Positions 1 to 8,936 of a DNA stretch of 64,000 nt are shown piece after piece (positions within the stretch are counted from its first letter, which is position 1; the number at the start of each line of letters is the position of its first letter). The notes under the pieces were generated by a model that saw only the letters and a list, made by a program, of their open reading frames with translations, was not told the DNA's origin and did no database searches. The position numbers and the translations under genes were made by a program. Source of the DNA: DASUPK01 sp963815045 (GTDB lineage Bacteria > Actinomycetota > Thermoleophilia > Solirubrobacterales > 70-9); assembly GCA_963815045.1 (NCBI GenBank), contig CAWFET010000002.1, positions 124,001 to 188,000 on the forward strand. The letters are read 5' to 3'.

Positions 1-687
1 ACGGCGACCGGCCCTGCATGCCGCGAAGGCGCTTGGCCGCGACCGGGCGGTGATCTACAGCCCGGAGGTGACCGGCGTGCTCGGGGCCGTCAGCGGGCGC
101 CGCAACGTCGAAGCTCAGAGCCACCTGGCCACCGTCCTCAGCCTGGCGGAGGCACTCGACCAGCGTGACTCAGGTACCGCCAAGCACAGCCAGACCGTGG
201 GTCGCCTTTGCGAGATGATGGCCCAAGAACTTGGATTCGATGAGGATCGAGTGGAGCGCATCAGGCTCGCCGGGATCCTCCACGACATCGGCAAGATCGG
301 CGTTCCCGACTCGATCCTCTGCAAGCCCGGCCCGCTCACCACCGAGGAGATGGACCAGATGAGGCGGCATCCGGAGCTCGGGGCGCGGATTCTCTCCAGC
401 CACGAGCTGCGATGACGTTCGCGCATGGATCCTGGCTCACCACGAGCGTCCGGACGGCACCGGCTATCCCAAGGAGCTGACGAGGGAGGAGATCCCCGTC
501 GAGGCGTCGATCCTCGCGGTCGGGGACGCGTACGAGGCGATGACCAGCGACCGCGGTCTACCGGATGGCAATCGGCCCGGAGAAGGCCCGTGAGGAGCTC
601 ATCCGCTGGTCCGGCAAGCAGTTCTCGCGCCCCGTGGTCGAGGCGTTCCTACGCGCCCTGGACCGCGAGAGCGTCAGCGTCACCTGA
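1..687 (+). CDS. GGDEF/HD-GYP cyclic-di-GMP signalling protein, 5' truncated, two frameshifts
   Basis: The gene enters from the left edge of the window. Bases 2-60 encode the tail of a GGDEF domain (HAAKALGRDRAVIYSPEV), followed by an HD-GYP domain with the HD pair in ILHDIGKIGVPDSIL and the HHERPDGTGYP signature. HD-GYP domains are known to hydrolyse cyclic di-GMP, so this is probably a cytosolic signalling enzyme with two opposing domains. The frame breaks near 410 (a missing base between SHELR and DDVRAW restores it) and again near 550-558, after which AREEL to the stop continues in a third frame. The stop at 685-687 overlaps the 3' end of the convergent transporter gene. The frame breaks look like indel errors, because the protein on both sides is conserved. 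Confidence 0.8.
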
Positions 688-2740
688 CGCTGGGCCTGGC
701 GAACCGCGCCAGCCACCTCGGCGCCCACCAGGCGCCCGTACCGAGCAGCCGCAGCACGGCTGGAAAGAGGAAGGCCCGCACCACGGTTGCGTCGACCAGC
801 ACGGCGACGGCCGCGCCGATCGCGACCTCCTTGACGTAGACCAGGTGTGAGAACGCGAAGGCCCCCATCGCAACCGCGAAGAACAGCGCCGCCGCGGTGA
901 TCGTTCGGCCACTGGCGGCCATGCCGTCCGCGATGGCCACCTCCTCGTCGTCGGTCCTTTGCCTCGCGGCCTTGATCCGCTGCAGCAGGAAGACGCCGTA
1001 GTCGGTCGACAGCCCGAAGACGACCGCGAACAGAAGAATCGGCATCGACGTGTCGAGGGCGCCCGGGCTCACGTAATCGAGCGTGCCCTCGAGACGGCCG
1101 TCCTGGAAGATCAGGACGAGCACACCGAACGCGACGCTCACCGTGAGCGTGTTCATGAGCAGGGCGACGATCGGCAGGGCGACCGACGCGGTCATGATGA
1201 ACAGCACCAACCCGGTCGAGACAAGGATGAACGCGAGAGCCAGCGGCAGGTGCGAGCCCAGGCTGTGACGCTCGTCCGTCAGCTCGGCAGGCGGGCCGCC
1301 GACAAGCGCGGCCGATCCCCATTTCGACGACCGCACACTCTTGACGAGGTCGACCGCGGTATCGGAGTACCCGTCCACGCCCAGCTGAGCGTCGACCCTG
1401 TATAGCCTCGGCTCCAGGTGCCGGGGGGTCCACCTGCACGATTGCGGGGTCGGCGTCGAGCTTCCGTCGCGCGTTGACGGCGCTCGCCCGCGTGGGAATC
1501 ACCACTACCAGCCGGTCCGCCGGGTCGAAGGCAAACCGCTTCCCGATCAGCGTTATCGACCTGCCGGGCGCTGGAGGTCGCGGGAAGGATCTTGGCGTTC
1601 GCCTGGGTCAGCTCCACACGGAGGAACGGCAGGCCTGCCACGACCATCACTGTCGCCGCGACCAGGGTGACCGCGACCGGGTAGCGCAGCACGAAGCGCG
1701 CCAGCCGGTGCCAACGATGGGTGCTGGGAGCTCCCTGGAACCGGCCGAAGGCTGAGAGCGTTGACCCTCTCGCCAAGGAGGCCCAGCACAGCCGGCAGAA
1801 GGACCATGCAGACGAGCGCCGATGTCAGCGCGACGAGGGCGCCTCCGATGCCGATCGAGTAGAGGAATCGCTGCGGGAACACCCACAGGGAGATCAGAGA
1901 AAGGGCGACGGTCACGCCGCTGAACGCAATCATCGGCCCAATCGCCGCCGTCGTCTCGACCAGCGCCTTCTCGGTCGAATCTGTGCCCTCGAGCTCCTCT
2001 CGGAATCTGGTGACCAGGAAGAGGCTGTAGTCGATCGCCAGACCGAGGCCGAGTCCGGTGACGATGTTGATCGCGAACGCGTCGATTTCCATGACGGCGG
2101 TCAGGACGTTGAGCAGGGCCAGGCTCGTCAGGATCGAGAGGCCGCCGACCACCACGGGCAGCAGGGCCGCGACCAGGCCTCTGAAGACGAGGAGCGAGAG
2201 CAGCAAAAGGATCGGAAGTGCATAGAGCTCGATCCGCCTCAGGTCGTCCTGGGTGATCTCGGTCAGCTCGTCGACCGTCACGGCGCTGCCGCCCACCGAG
2301 ACCCGCGGGGAATGCGCGAATCGACCGCGGACGTCGGACGCCGACCTGGCTCATGTCGCTCACGTTCGAGGAGATGAAGCCGCCACAAGCGCCGCCGTGC
2401 CGTCGCTCGACACGAGTCGCGGGTCGGACGCGGGCGTGACGATCCGCCTGATGCCGGGCACCGCTCGAAGCCTGGCCGCAGCGACCGCGTCGCCGCGACC
2501 TGTGGGCTGCCCGGCTTCGGCTGCACCAGCAGTTCGACGTCGGGAACGGCGCGTTGGCCGGTCGCATCCTCGATCTGCGTCGTACGCCTTCGAGCTCTGA
2601 GAGGCCGGATCCCGGAAGCCGAAGGGCTTGACGTTGTCGAAGACGGAAGCGCCTCCGAGCGCGCTGACGACGGCGACGAGTCCAGCGAAGATCGTCAGCC
2701 CTCTCCTCCTGCGATAGGCAAACTGCCCCAGCTTCCGCAC
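680..2740 (-). CDS. MMPL/RND-family membrane transporter, multiple frameshifts
   Basis: Pieces in all three minus-strand frames add up to one protein of about 687 residues, the usual size for MMPL transporters. From the N-terminus: a first membrane segment (RRGLTIFAGLVAVVSALGG), a periplasmic stretch, a membrane block with GLGLGLAIDYSLFLVTRFREE, a second first-helix-like segment (LRYPVAVTLVAATVMVVAG), and a C-terminal block with VVFGLSTDYGVFLLQRIK. The two aspartate-containing DYS and DYG helices are the proton-relay position in this family. I chose GTG at 2740 because the sequence upstream is not membrane-protein-like. At least six frame changes are needed, near 2585, 2500, 2400, 2310, 1740, 1545 and 1390. 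MMPL proteins export lipids or drugs; the substrate here is unknown. Confidence 0.8.
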
Positions 2741-2777
2741 TACGCCGATCCTATGCGCGGTTCCGGGTAAGTGGCTA

Positions 2778-2814
2778 GGGGATTTTCCGTACTGGCGCTC
2801 GGGGAATTGCCGTA
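2778..2814. promoter_or_regulatory. Two direct repeats in a divergent promoter region
   Basis: GGGGATTTTCCGTA (2778-2791) and GGGGAATTGCCGTA (2801-2814) match at 12 of 14 bases and start 23 bases apart, about two helical turns. They sit in the 140-base gap between the MMPL transporter and the crotonase operon, which are divergently transcribed. This arrangement fits a dimeric or tandem regulator site, but no regulator can be named from the sequence. Confidence 0.35.
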
Positions 2815-2880
2815 AGCACAGTAGGCAGTAGGACGTAGCACTTCCCATTTCTTCCACATTCCACTAGGGTGGCTCGCCCG

Positions 2881-3660
2881 ATGGCCGACGAGTTGCTCTA
2901 TGAGGTGAAGGACGGGGTCGCGACGGTGACCCTCAATCGTCCCGACCAGCGCAACGCCCTGAACGGTGAGCTCCTCGCGGGGCTGGTCGATGCGATGAAG
3001 ACTGCGAAGGACGACGAGGCGGTTCGGGCCGTGGTCCTCACCGGGGCCGGCGACAAGGTCTTCTGCGCCGGAGCGGACCTCGGGGGCTTCGCGGCCGAGG
3101 CGCCGCTGGTGCAGAAGCACTTCGCGTCGGACCTCTTCCTCGAGTTCTTCCGGCTGATGCCGCGGCTCGGCAAGCCCTCGCTCTGCGCCGCCAACGGCCA
3201 CGTGCTGGCGGGCGGCATGGGGCTGGCGCTCTCCTGCGACCTGCTGATCGCCAAGGAGGGGGCGCGCTTCGGGACTCCCGAGATCAACGTCGGCGCCTTC
3301 CCCTACATGATCATGTCGGTCATCTACCGCAACGTCCCGCGGAAGAAGGTCAACGAGATGATGCTCCTCGGCGAGCAGATCTCGGCGGAGCAGGCGGTGG
3401 AGTTCGGGCTCGCCAACAAGGTGGTCCCGGAGGGCGAGTTCCAAGCCGCGGTCGACGAGTGGGCCGGCAAGCTGGCGTCCAAGAGCCCGGTGCTGATGCG
3501 GCTCGGCCACGACGCGATGTACAGACAGCAGGACATGGCGCTCGACGATGCGCTCGAGTTCCTGCGCTCACAGCTCTCGCTCACGTTCTCGACAGAGGAC
3601 ATCCAGGAGGGCGTGAAGGCCTTCTTCGAGAAGCGCGAGCCCGAATGGAAGGGGCGCTGA
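2881..3660 (+). CDS. Enoyl-CoA hydratase/isomerase family (crotonase) protein
   Basis: A 259-residue crotonase-fold protein, full length for the family. The CoA-oxyanion region is VFCAGADLGG near residue 60, and the second signature runs from ANGHVLAGG to FGTPEINVG near residues 105-138. In rat enoyl-CoA hydratase two glutamates catalyse hydration. Here the second is present (E134 in TPEI) but the first is glycine (G114 in AGGMGLAL), so this may be an isomerase, a one-glutamate hydratase, or have another crotonase activity. ATG at 2881 is preferred over the in-frame GTG at 2869 because AGGGTGG (2866-2872) lies eight bases ahead of it. It is the first gene of the operon, and its stop overlaps the next start as TGATG. 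Confidence 0.88.
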   Translation: MADELLYEVKDGVATVTLNRPDQRNALNGELLAGLVDAMKTAKDDEAVRAVVLTGAGDKVFCAGADLGGFAAEAPLVQKHFASDLFLEFFRLMPRLGKPSLCAANGHVLAGGMGLALSCDLLIAKEGARFGTPEINVGAFPYMIMSVIYRNVPRKKVNEMMLLGEQISAEQAVEFGLANKVVPEGEFQAAVDEWAGKLASKSPVLMRLGHDAMYRQQDMALDDALEFLRSQLSLTFSTEDIQEGVKAFFEKREPEWKGR

Positions 3661-5336
3661 TGGCCGACGAACGGACCAGGGTTGCCAAGCCAAAGGCACC
3701 CAAACCCGCCGCCCCCGGACGCGAAGCGGAGGAGGCGGCGGCTGATGCCCCGGAGGCCCCCGACATCGTCGAAGCCGGCGAGGAAACCGGGATGAAGGCC
3801 CTCACCGAGGAGGTCCACGAGCGTCGGGCCAAGGCGAAGCTCGGCGGCGGCGAGGAGAAGATCGCGAAGCAGCACGAACGGGGCAAGCTCACGGCGCGCG
3901 AGCGGATCGATCTGCTCTGCGACGCGGGCACGTTCGTGGAGATGGGAATCCACGGCCGCCCCCACTTCTCACAGCGGAACATGGAGGGCAAGGAGGCCCC
4001 CGCCGACGGCGTGGTCACCGGCTGGGGTGACGTCGACGGCCGCACCTGTTGCATCGCCGCCTACGACTTCACCGTGATGGCCGGGGCGATGGGGATGACC
4101 GGAGAGCTCAAGGTCGGCCGCCTGCGCGAGATGGCGCTCAGCAAGCGGATGCCGTTCATCTGGCTGCTTGACTCCGCCGGGGCCCGCATCCAGGAGGCCG
4201 CCGGCTCGCTGTTCGCCGGCTCCGGCCACCTCTTCCAGGAGGAGGTCGTGATGTCGGGAGTGATCCCGATGGTCGCGGCGATGCTCGGTCCGTGCGCGGC
4301 CGGCACGGCCTACATCCCCGCGCTCTCCGACTTCGTCCCGATGGTCGTCGGCCAGGGCGCGATGGCGCTCGCCGGCCCGCATCTCACCAAGGCCGTCACC
4401 GGCGAGGACATCTCGATGGAGGACCTCGGCGGCGCCAAGGTCCACTGCCGGAAGTCGGGTGTCGGCGACCTCGAGGTGAAGGACGACGAGGAGTGCATCC
4501 AGGTCGTCAAGGACTACCTCTCCTACTTCCCGGCCAACTGCGAGGAGAAGCCGCCCATCGCGGAGGCGAAGGATCCCGAGGACCGCATGTCCGAGAAGCT
4601 GCTCGACATCGTGCCCGAGTCGCCGCGGCATCCGTACGACATGTACGACGTGATCCGGGAGATCGTCGACGACGGCGTCTACTTCGACATCAAGCCGAAG
4701 TTCGCGAAGACGATCATCACCTGCCTGGCCCGCTTCGGCGGCCAGCCGGTCGGCATCGTCGCGAGCCAGCCGAAGCAGCTCGGCGGCATCCTCGAGAACG
4801 ACTCGGCCGACAAGGCCGCCCGCTTCATCAACCTGTGCGACGCCTTCAACATCCCGCTGGTCTTCCTCCAGGACGTCCCGGGCTTCATGGTCGGCTCGAA
4901 GGTCGAGCACGCCGGGATCATCCGCCACGGGGCGAAGATGCTCTACGCCGTGTCGCGGGCGACGGTGCCGAAGGTCACCGTCATCGTCCGTAAGGCTTAC
5001 GGCGCCGGCTACTACGTGATGAACGGCAAGGCGTACGAGCCCGACCTGATCGTCGCCTGGCCCTCCGCCGAGATCTCGGTGATGGGCGCCGAGGGCGCGG
5101 TCAACATCATCGGCCGCTCCGCGATCGAGGCTTCCGACAACCCCGAGGAGACCAGGGAGAAGATGCTCGAGGCGGTCCGCGAGCAGATCGACCCGTACAT
5201 CCCCGCCGGCAGCGCGATGATCGACGACATCATCGACCCGCGGGAGACGCGCCCGACGATCATCCGCGGCCTGCGGATGGCCGCCGGCAAGCGCGTAGAC
5301 CGGCCCTGGAAGAAGCACGGGGTGATGCCGGTATGA
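3660..5336 (+). CDS. Acyl-CoA carboxylase carboxyltransferase (beta) subunit
   Basis: A 558-residue protein of the propionyl-CoA carboxylase beta / methylmalonyl-CoA decarboxylase alpha family. KLTARERIDLL near residue 80 starts the N-terminal carboxyltransferase domain, LLDSAGARIQEAAGS marks the first oxyanion region, and FLQDVPGFMVG with the GAGYYVMNG stretch marks the C-terminal domain. Such subunits move a carboxyl group between biotin and an acyl-CoA. The first 45 residues are an Ala/Pro/Glu-rich extension not needed for the fold. No biotin carboxylase or biotin carrier gene is seen in the window, so the partner must be elsewhere. ATG at 3660 overlaps the upstream stop, and the stop overlaps the next start (ATGA). 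The substrate is not decidable from sequence. Confidence 0.9.
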   Translation: MADERTRVAKPKAPKPAAPGREAEEAAADAPEAPDIVEAGEETGMKALTEEVHERRAKAKLGGGEEKIAKQHERGKLTARERIDLLCDAGTFVEMGIHGRPHFSQRNMEGKEAPADGVVTGWGDVDGRTCCIAAYDFTVMAGAMGMTGELKVGRLREMALSKRMPFIWLLDSAGARIQEAAGSLFAGSGHLFQEEVVMSGVIPMVAAMLGPCAAGTAYIPALSDFVPMVVGQGAMALAGPHLTKAVTGEDISMEDLGGAKVHCRKSGVGDLEVKDDEECIQVVKDYLSYFPANCEEKPPIAEAKDPEDRMSEKLLDIVPESPRHPYDMYDVIREIVDDGVYFDIKPKFAKTIITCLARFGGQPVGIVASQPKQLGGILENDSADKAARFINLCDAFNIPLVFLQDVPGFMVGSKVEHAGIIRHGAKMLYAVSRATVPKVTVIVRKAYGAGYYVMNGKAYEPDLIVAWPSAEISVMGAEGAVNIIGRSAIEASDNPEETREKMLEAVREQIDPYIPAGSAMIDDIIDPRETRPTIIRGLRMAAGKRVDRPWKKHGVMPV

Positions 5337-5740
5337 CCGAGGCACCATTGGATATCGCCCGCCGGGGCTATGAGTGCTGGGCGGCGGGCGACTTCGACGG
5401 GATGCTCGAGCTGGCGACGCCCGACTTCGAGTTCGTCCCGGCCATCGCGGCCGCCGTCGAGGGCGGTTCGATCAAGGGCCGTGACGCGGCCCGCCGTTTC
5501 TGGGCCGACCTGGACGAGACATGGGAGACCTTCCGGATCAGTGCCGATGAATTACGCGAAGCCGGCGGACGGGTGCTGGGGATTGGACGGCTCACCGCCA
5601 AGGGCCGAAGCAGCGAGCTCGAGCTCGACCAACCGATCTACACGGTCCTCTGGTTCCAGGGCGATCGGATCGCGCGAATGCAGAGCTTCCTCGAAGAATC
5701 CGCAGCTCGAACCGCGTTCGAGGAGAGCACGCCAGCATGA
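5333..5740 (+). CDS. SnoaL-like / NTF2-fold protein
   Basis: A 135-residue protein beginning with ARRGYECWAAGDFDGMLELATPDFEF, the usual first helix and strand of the SnoaL/ketosteroid-isomerase fold, then IKGRDAARRFW and a C-terminal strand with YTVLWFQGDRIARMQ. Members are isomerases, cyclases, hydrolases or binding proteins, and the fold alone does not reveal the reaction. It is translationally coupled on both sides (ATGA overlaps with the carboxyltransferase and with the next small gene), so it probably works in the same acyl-CoA pathway. Confidence 0.75.
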   Translation: MTEAPLDIARRGYECWAAGDFDGMLELATPDFEFVPAIAAAVEGGSIKGRDAARRFWADLDETWETFRISADELREAGGRVLGIGRLTAKGRSSELELDQPIYTVLWFQGDRIARMQSFLEESAARTAFEESTPA

Positions 5741-6036
5741 GCGTGGCTCGCGTCATCCTCGCCAACGAGAACGTCGCCTACGCGGGTGTGGTCAGCTTCG
5801 ACGGTCAGGTTTTCGAGGCGCTCGGCTTCGCCGACACCACGGCCTACCGCATGCCTATCGAGCTGATCGACGAGGTGGAGCTGAGCGACGACTACCTGAG
5901 CGTGTTGAGCAACCCCGCCAAGGGCGATTCGTACGGCATTCAGCTACCGATCAAGCCGAGCGACGACGAGCTGGCCGCGCTGCAGGAGCTGGTCGCCGCG
6001 GTCCAATCCGCCATCGACGAAAGGGGAGGCGGATGA
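5737..6036 (+). CDS. Small conserved-looking protein of unknown function
   Basis: A 99-residue soluble protein. It has alternating strand-like segments (ARVILANENVAYAGVVSFDGQVFEAL) and an amphipathic C-terminal helix (DDELAALQELVAAVQSAI). I do not recognise a family. The small beta-rich start followed by one helix could be a PH-like fold, but that is only an impression. The ATG at 5737 overlaps the preceding stop and its own stop overlaps the BKACE start, so its translation is locked into the operon, which argues that it is real and functionally linked. Confidence 0.65.
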   Translation: MSVARVILANENVAYAGVVSFDGQVFEALGFADTTAYRMPIELIDEVELSDDYLSVLSNPAKGDSYGIQLPIKPSDDELAALQELVAAVQSAIDERGGG

Positions 6037-6962
6037 GCCGCTTCGAGGATCCGGTGATCATCAGCAACTCGATCTCGGGGGCGATCGCCAACCGCGATCA
6101 GTGCCCGGCGATCCCATACACGCCGGAGGAGTACGCGGCCGAGGCGCGGCGCGCGGTCGACGAGGGCGCCTCGCAGATTCACATCCACGCGCGGACGCCC
6201 GACGGCACGCCCTCGTACGAGATCGAGGACTTCCAGGCGATCACCGAGGCGATCAGGGCCGAGGTCGACGACGTGATCATCAACTACTCGACCGGAGCAA
6301 TCGGCGTCCCCATCGAGAAGCGGCTCGAGTACCTGCGTGCGCTCCGGCCCGACGTGGCGGCTCTGAACATGAGCTCGATGAACTACGCGAAGTACTCGCG
6401 GCGCCGCAGAGACTTCGTCTTTGCGGCCGTCTTCGAGAACAGCTTCGACACCATCACCCAGTTCCTGACCGAGATGAACGAGCTCGGCATTCAGCCGGAG
6501 CACGAGTGCTTCGACGCCGGCCACGTCGCGAATCTCGACCCCTACCTCGACATGGGGCTGCTCGAGCCGCCGCTCCAGATCTCCCTGGTGATGGGGGTGA
6601 ACGGCGGGATCCGGCCGAACGCCCGCAACGTCGCCTTCATGTCGGAGCAGATTCCCGGCGGGGCGGACGGGCCGAACAACTGGCAGGTGATCGGCGTCTC
6701 GCGCGATCAGTGGAAGCTGCTCGCGGCCTCGCTCAACCTCGGCGGCAACGTTCGTGCTGGCCTCGAGGACAACCTCTATCTGCCGAACGGCGAGATGGCG
6801 AAGTCGAACGGTGAGCTGATCGCCAAGGCGCGCCAGATGGCCGAGGACGTCGGCCGCCGCGCGGCCACAGTCCAGGAGGCCCGCGATTTGCTCGGTCTCC
6901 CCGGCATCAAGGCCGGCTCCTCCGGTTCGCGTCCGGGGCCGGCTGAGGTGGGATCCCCGTGA
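6033..6962 (+). CDS. BKACE family beta-keto acid cleavage enzyme (DUF849)
   Basis: A 309-residue TIM-barrel enzyme of the 3-keto-5-aminohexanoate cleavage (Kce) family. Known members condense a beta-keto acid with acetyl-CoA and release acetoacetate plus a new acyl-CoA, using zinc. The metal histidines are visible as H50 and H52 (QIHIHAR), and the conserved Arg/Glu/Asp cluster as VRAGLEDNLYL. INYSTG is the substrate loop. ATG at 6033 follows AAGGGGAGG at 6021-6029 and overlaps the upstream stop. The stop overlaps the GTG of the CaiB gene. The keto-acid substrate is not evident. Release of acetoacetate would fit with the acetoacetyl-CoA synthetase gene at 50.7 kb, though that gene is far away. 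Confidence 0.88.
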   Translation: MSRFEDPVIISNSISGAIANRDQCPAIPYTPEEYAAEARRAVDEGASQIHIHARTPDGTPSYEIEDFQAITEAIRAEVDDVIINYSTGAIGVPIEKRLEYLRALRPDVAALNMSSMNYAKYSRRRRDFVFAAVFENSFDTITQFLTEMNELGIQPEHECFDAGHVANLDPYLDMGLLEPPLQISLVMGVNGGIRPNARNVAFMSEQIPGGADGPNNWQVIGVSRDQWKLLAASLNLGGNVRAGLEDNLYLPNGEMAKSNGELIAKARQMAEDVGRRAATVQEARDLLGLPGIKAGSSGSRPGPAEVGSP

Positions 6963-8194
6963 GCCGGCCGCTCGAGGGAGTCAGGATCCTCGACCTCACC
7001 CGCCTGCTCCCGGGCGGCTTCTGCACCCTGCTGCTCGCCGACCTCGGCGCGGACGTGATCAAGGTCGAGGACACCGGCCAGGGCGACTACGTCCGCTGGG
7101 CGCCGCCGTACTACGGCGACGAGGAGCACACGCCGCTCGGCACCCGCTCGGCGATCTACCTCTCGCTCAATCGCAACAAGCGCTCCGTGCGGCTCGACCT
7201 CAAGCAGGAGGGCGGGCGCCAAGCCCTGCTCAAGATGGCGGAGTCCGCCGACGTGCTCGTGGAGAGCTTCCGCCCGGGCGTCCTCGACAAGCTCGGCGTC
7301 GGCTTCGACGTGCTCAGTCAGGCGAATCCCGCCCTCGTCTATTGCCCGATCACCGGCTACGGCCAGGACGGGCCGAATCGAGACCGGGCCGGACACGACA
7401 TGAACTACCTCGGGCTGAACGGGATCCTCGGCCTGACCGGCGAGGCCGGCGGGCCGCCGATCCAGTCCGGCGCCCAGATCGCCGACCTCGGAGGCGGCGG
7501 GCTGATGGCAGCCGTCGGGATCCTCGCCGCCCTCCAAGAAGCGCGGCGGGGCGGTCAGGGCCAGATGGTCGATATCTCGATGACCGACGGCGCCCTCGCC
7601 TGGCTCGCGATGGAGGCCGGCCGCTACTTCGGCTCGGGCGAGGTGCCTGAGCGGGGCAACATCATGCTGAGCGGGGGAATCATCTGTTACCGCCCCTACG
7701 AGGCCGCGGATGGCTGGGTCACCTGCGGCGCGCTCGAGCCGAAGTTCTGGGCGCGCTTCTGCCAGGCGGTCGGCCGAGAGGACCTGATCGAGAAGCAATT
7801 CGAGAAGCCGGGCTCCGACGCCCATGCGCAGGTCGCCGAGATCTTCAAGACCAGGAGCCGCCCCGAGTGGAAGGCCTTCAACGACGAGCACGACGCGATG
7901 ATCGAGCCGGTCCTCGACCTGGATGAGGCGCTCGAGTCCGAGCTCGTCCGCGAGCGCGAGATGGTGGTGAGCTACGAGCAGCCCGAGATGGGGGAGGTCA
8001 AGCAGCTCGGCTTCCCGATCAAGCTCTCGCGTACGCCCGCGAGCATCGAGCTGCCGGCGCCCGCCCTCGGGGAGCACACCGAGGAGCTGCTCTCCGAGGC
8101 CGGCTACTCCATTGAGGAGATCCACGCGCTGGAGGAATCGGGCGCCGCCAAGGGACCGGATGCGAGCACGAAGCAGGAGCAGTTCCTCGCATGA
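6959..8194 (+). CDS. CaiB/BaiF family protein, alpha-methylacyl-CoA racemase type
   Basis: A 411-residue protein starting with RILDLTRLLPGGFCTLLLADLGADVIKVE, the family N-terminus. The residues match the racemase branch rather than the CoA-transferase branch: H146 in AGHDMNY, D176 in IADLGGGG thirty residues later, and E260 in CGALEPKFW, the same spacing as His/Asp/Glu in mycobacterial alpha-methylacyl-CoA racemase. That enzyme epimerises 2-methyl-branched acyl-CoAs so that oxidation can proceed. The GTG start overlaps the BKACE stop, and the end overlaps the MerR start. Coupled with crotonase and carboxyltransferase genes, a role in branched acyl-CoA breakdown is likely. Confidence 0.87.
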   Translation: MSRPLEGVRILDLTRLLPGGFCTLLLADLGADVIKVEDTGQGDYVRWAPPYYGDEEHTPLGTRSAIYLSLNRNKRSVRLDLKQEGGRQALLKMAESADVLVESFRPGVLDKLGVGFDVLSQANPALVYCPITGYGQDGPNRDRAGHDMNYLGLNGILGLTGEAGGPPIQSGAQIADLGGGGLMAAVGILAALQEARRGGQGQMVDISMTDGALAWLAMEAGRYFGSGEVPERGNIMLSGGIICYRPYEAADGWVTCGALEPKFWARFCQAVGREDLIEKQFEKPGSDAHAQVAEIFKTRSRPEWKAFNDEHDAMIEPVLDLDEALESELVREREMVVSYEQPEMGEVKQLGFPIKLSRTPASIELPAPALGEHTEELLSEAGYSIEEIHALEESGAAKGPDASTKQEQFLA

Positions 8195-8931
8195 GCGCGG
8201 CGCAGGCAAAGAACGAGGAGATGCTGCGGATGGGGGAGCTGGCCCGCGCCTCCGGCGTCTCCGCGGCGACCATCAAGCACTACCTCCGAGAGGGTCTGCT
8301 CCCGGAGCCGGTCAAGACTTCGCGCAACATGGCCTACTACCCGGCCGAGTTCGTCGACCGGATCAAGATGATCAAGCAGCTCCAGGAGGAGCGCTACATG
8401 CCGCTGCGGGTGATCAAGGACCTGCTCGAGGAGGATCCGGACCGCGCGAGGGCGCTGATCGAGCTCGGCGACAAGCTGCTCGAACACGCGCTGGCCGGCG
8501 AGAGCGAGCGGGTCAGCGCGGCCGAGGTCCGCCACCGCTACGAGGTCCCGCAGGATGTGCTCGACCGTCTCTCGGAGCTCGAGGTCCTGACACCGGACAA
8601 GAAGGGCTACTCGCCGACCGACCTCCGCATCATCGAGGCGATCAGCCGCTTCCGCGCGGGCGGCTACGAGGAGCGGATCGGCTTCACCGTCTACGACACG
8701 CTTCGTTACAAGGAGGCGATGAGCGACCTCGTCAAGCAGGAGGTCGACGTCCTCATGGAGCGTCTCGCCGGTGAGATGGACGCGGACGAGGCGATGGCGC
8801 TGATCGAGGCGGGCAACCAGCCGCTCAACGACCTGCTCGCCGCGATGCACACCAAGGCGCTGGTCGCCGAGCTGGAGGCTCGGCGCGGGGCCGAGCCCGA
8901 CTCGAACGGCAGCGGCGACAAGTCCAAGTAG
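8191..8931 (+). CDS. MerR family transcriptional regulator
   Basis: A 246-residue protein with an N-terminal MerR helix-turn-helix (MGELARASGVSAATIKHYLREGLLPEP, about residues 14-40) and the wing with YYPAEFVDRIKMIKQLQEER. A second MerR-like segment may lie around residues 115-150 (LDRLSELEVLTPDKKGYSPT), followed by a long helical C-terminus ending in a charged tail. No metal-binding cysteines are present, so it is not a classical metal sensor. As the next-to-last gene of the acyl-CoA operon and coupled to the CaiB gene by ATGA, it probably controls this operon in response to an acyl-CoA or other organic ligand (inference). Confidence 0.85.
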   Translation: MSAAQAKNEEMLRMGELARASGVSAATIKHYLREGLLPEPVKTSRNMAYYPAEFVDRIKMIKQLQEERYMPLRVIKDLLEEDPDRARALIELGDKLLEHALAGESERVSAAEVRHRYEVPQDVLDRLSELEVLTPDKKGYSPTDLRIIEAISRFRAGGYEERIGFTVYDTLRYKEAMSDLVKQEVDVLMERLAGEMDADEAMALIEAGNQPLNDLLAAMHTKALVAELEARRGAEPDSNGSGDKSK

Positions 8932-8936
8932 GAGCG

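Noticed and set aside
3969..5348. 459-residue open frame on the minus strand
   Set aside because: It is antisense to the carboxyltransferase gene; its sequence is His/Asp/Arg/Leu-rich low-quality protein typical of the reverse strand of high-GC genes.
6776..8209. 477-residue minus-strand frame
   Set aside because: Antisense to the CaiB-family gene, which has all its catalytic residues; no protein motif in the reverse frame.
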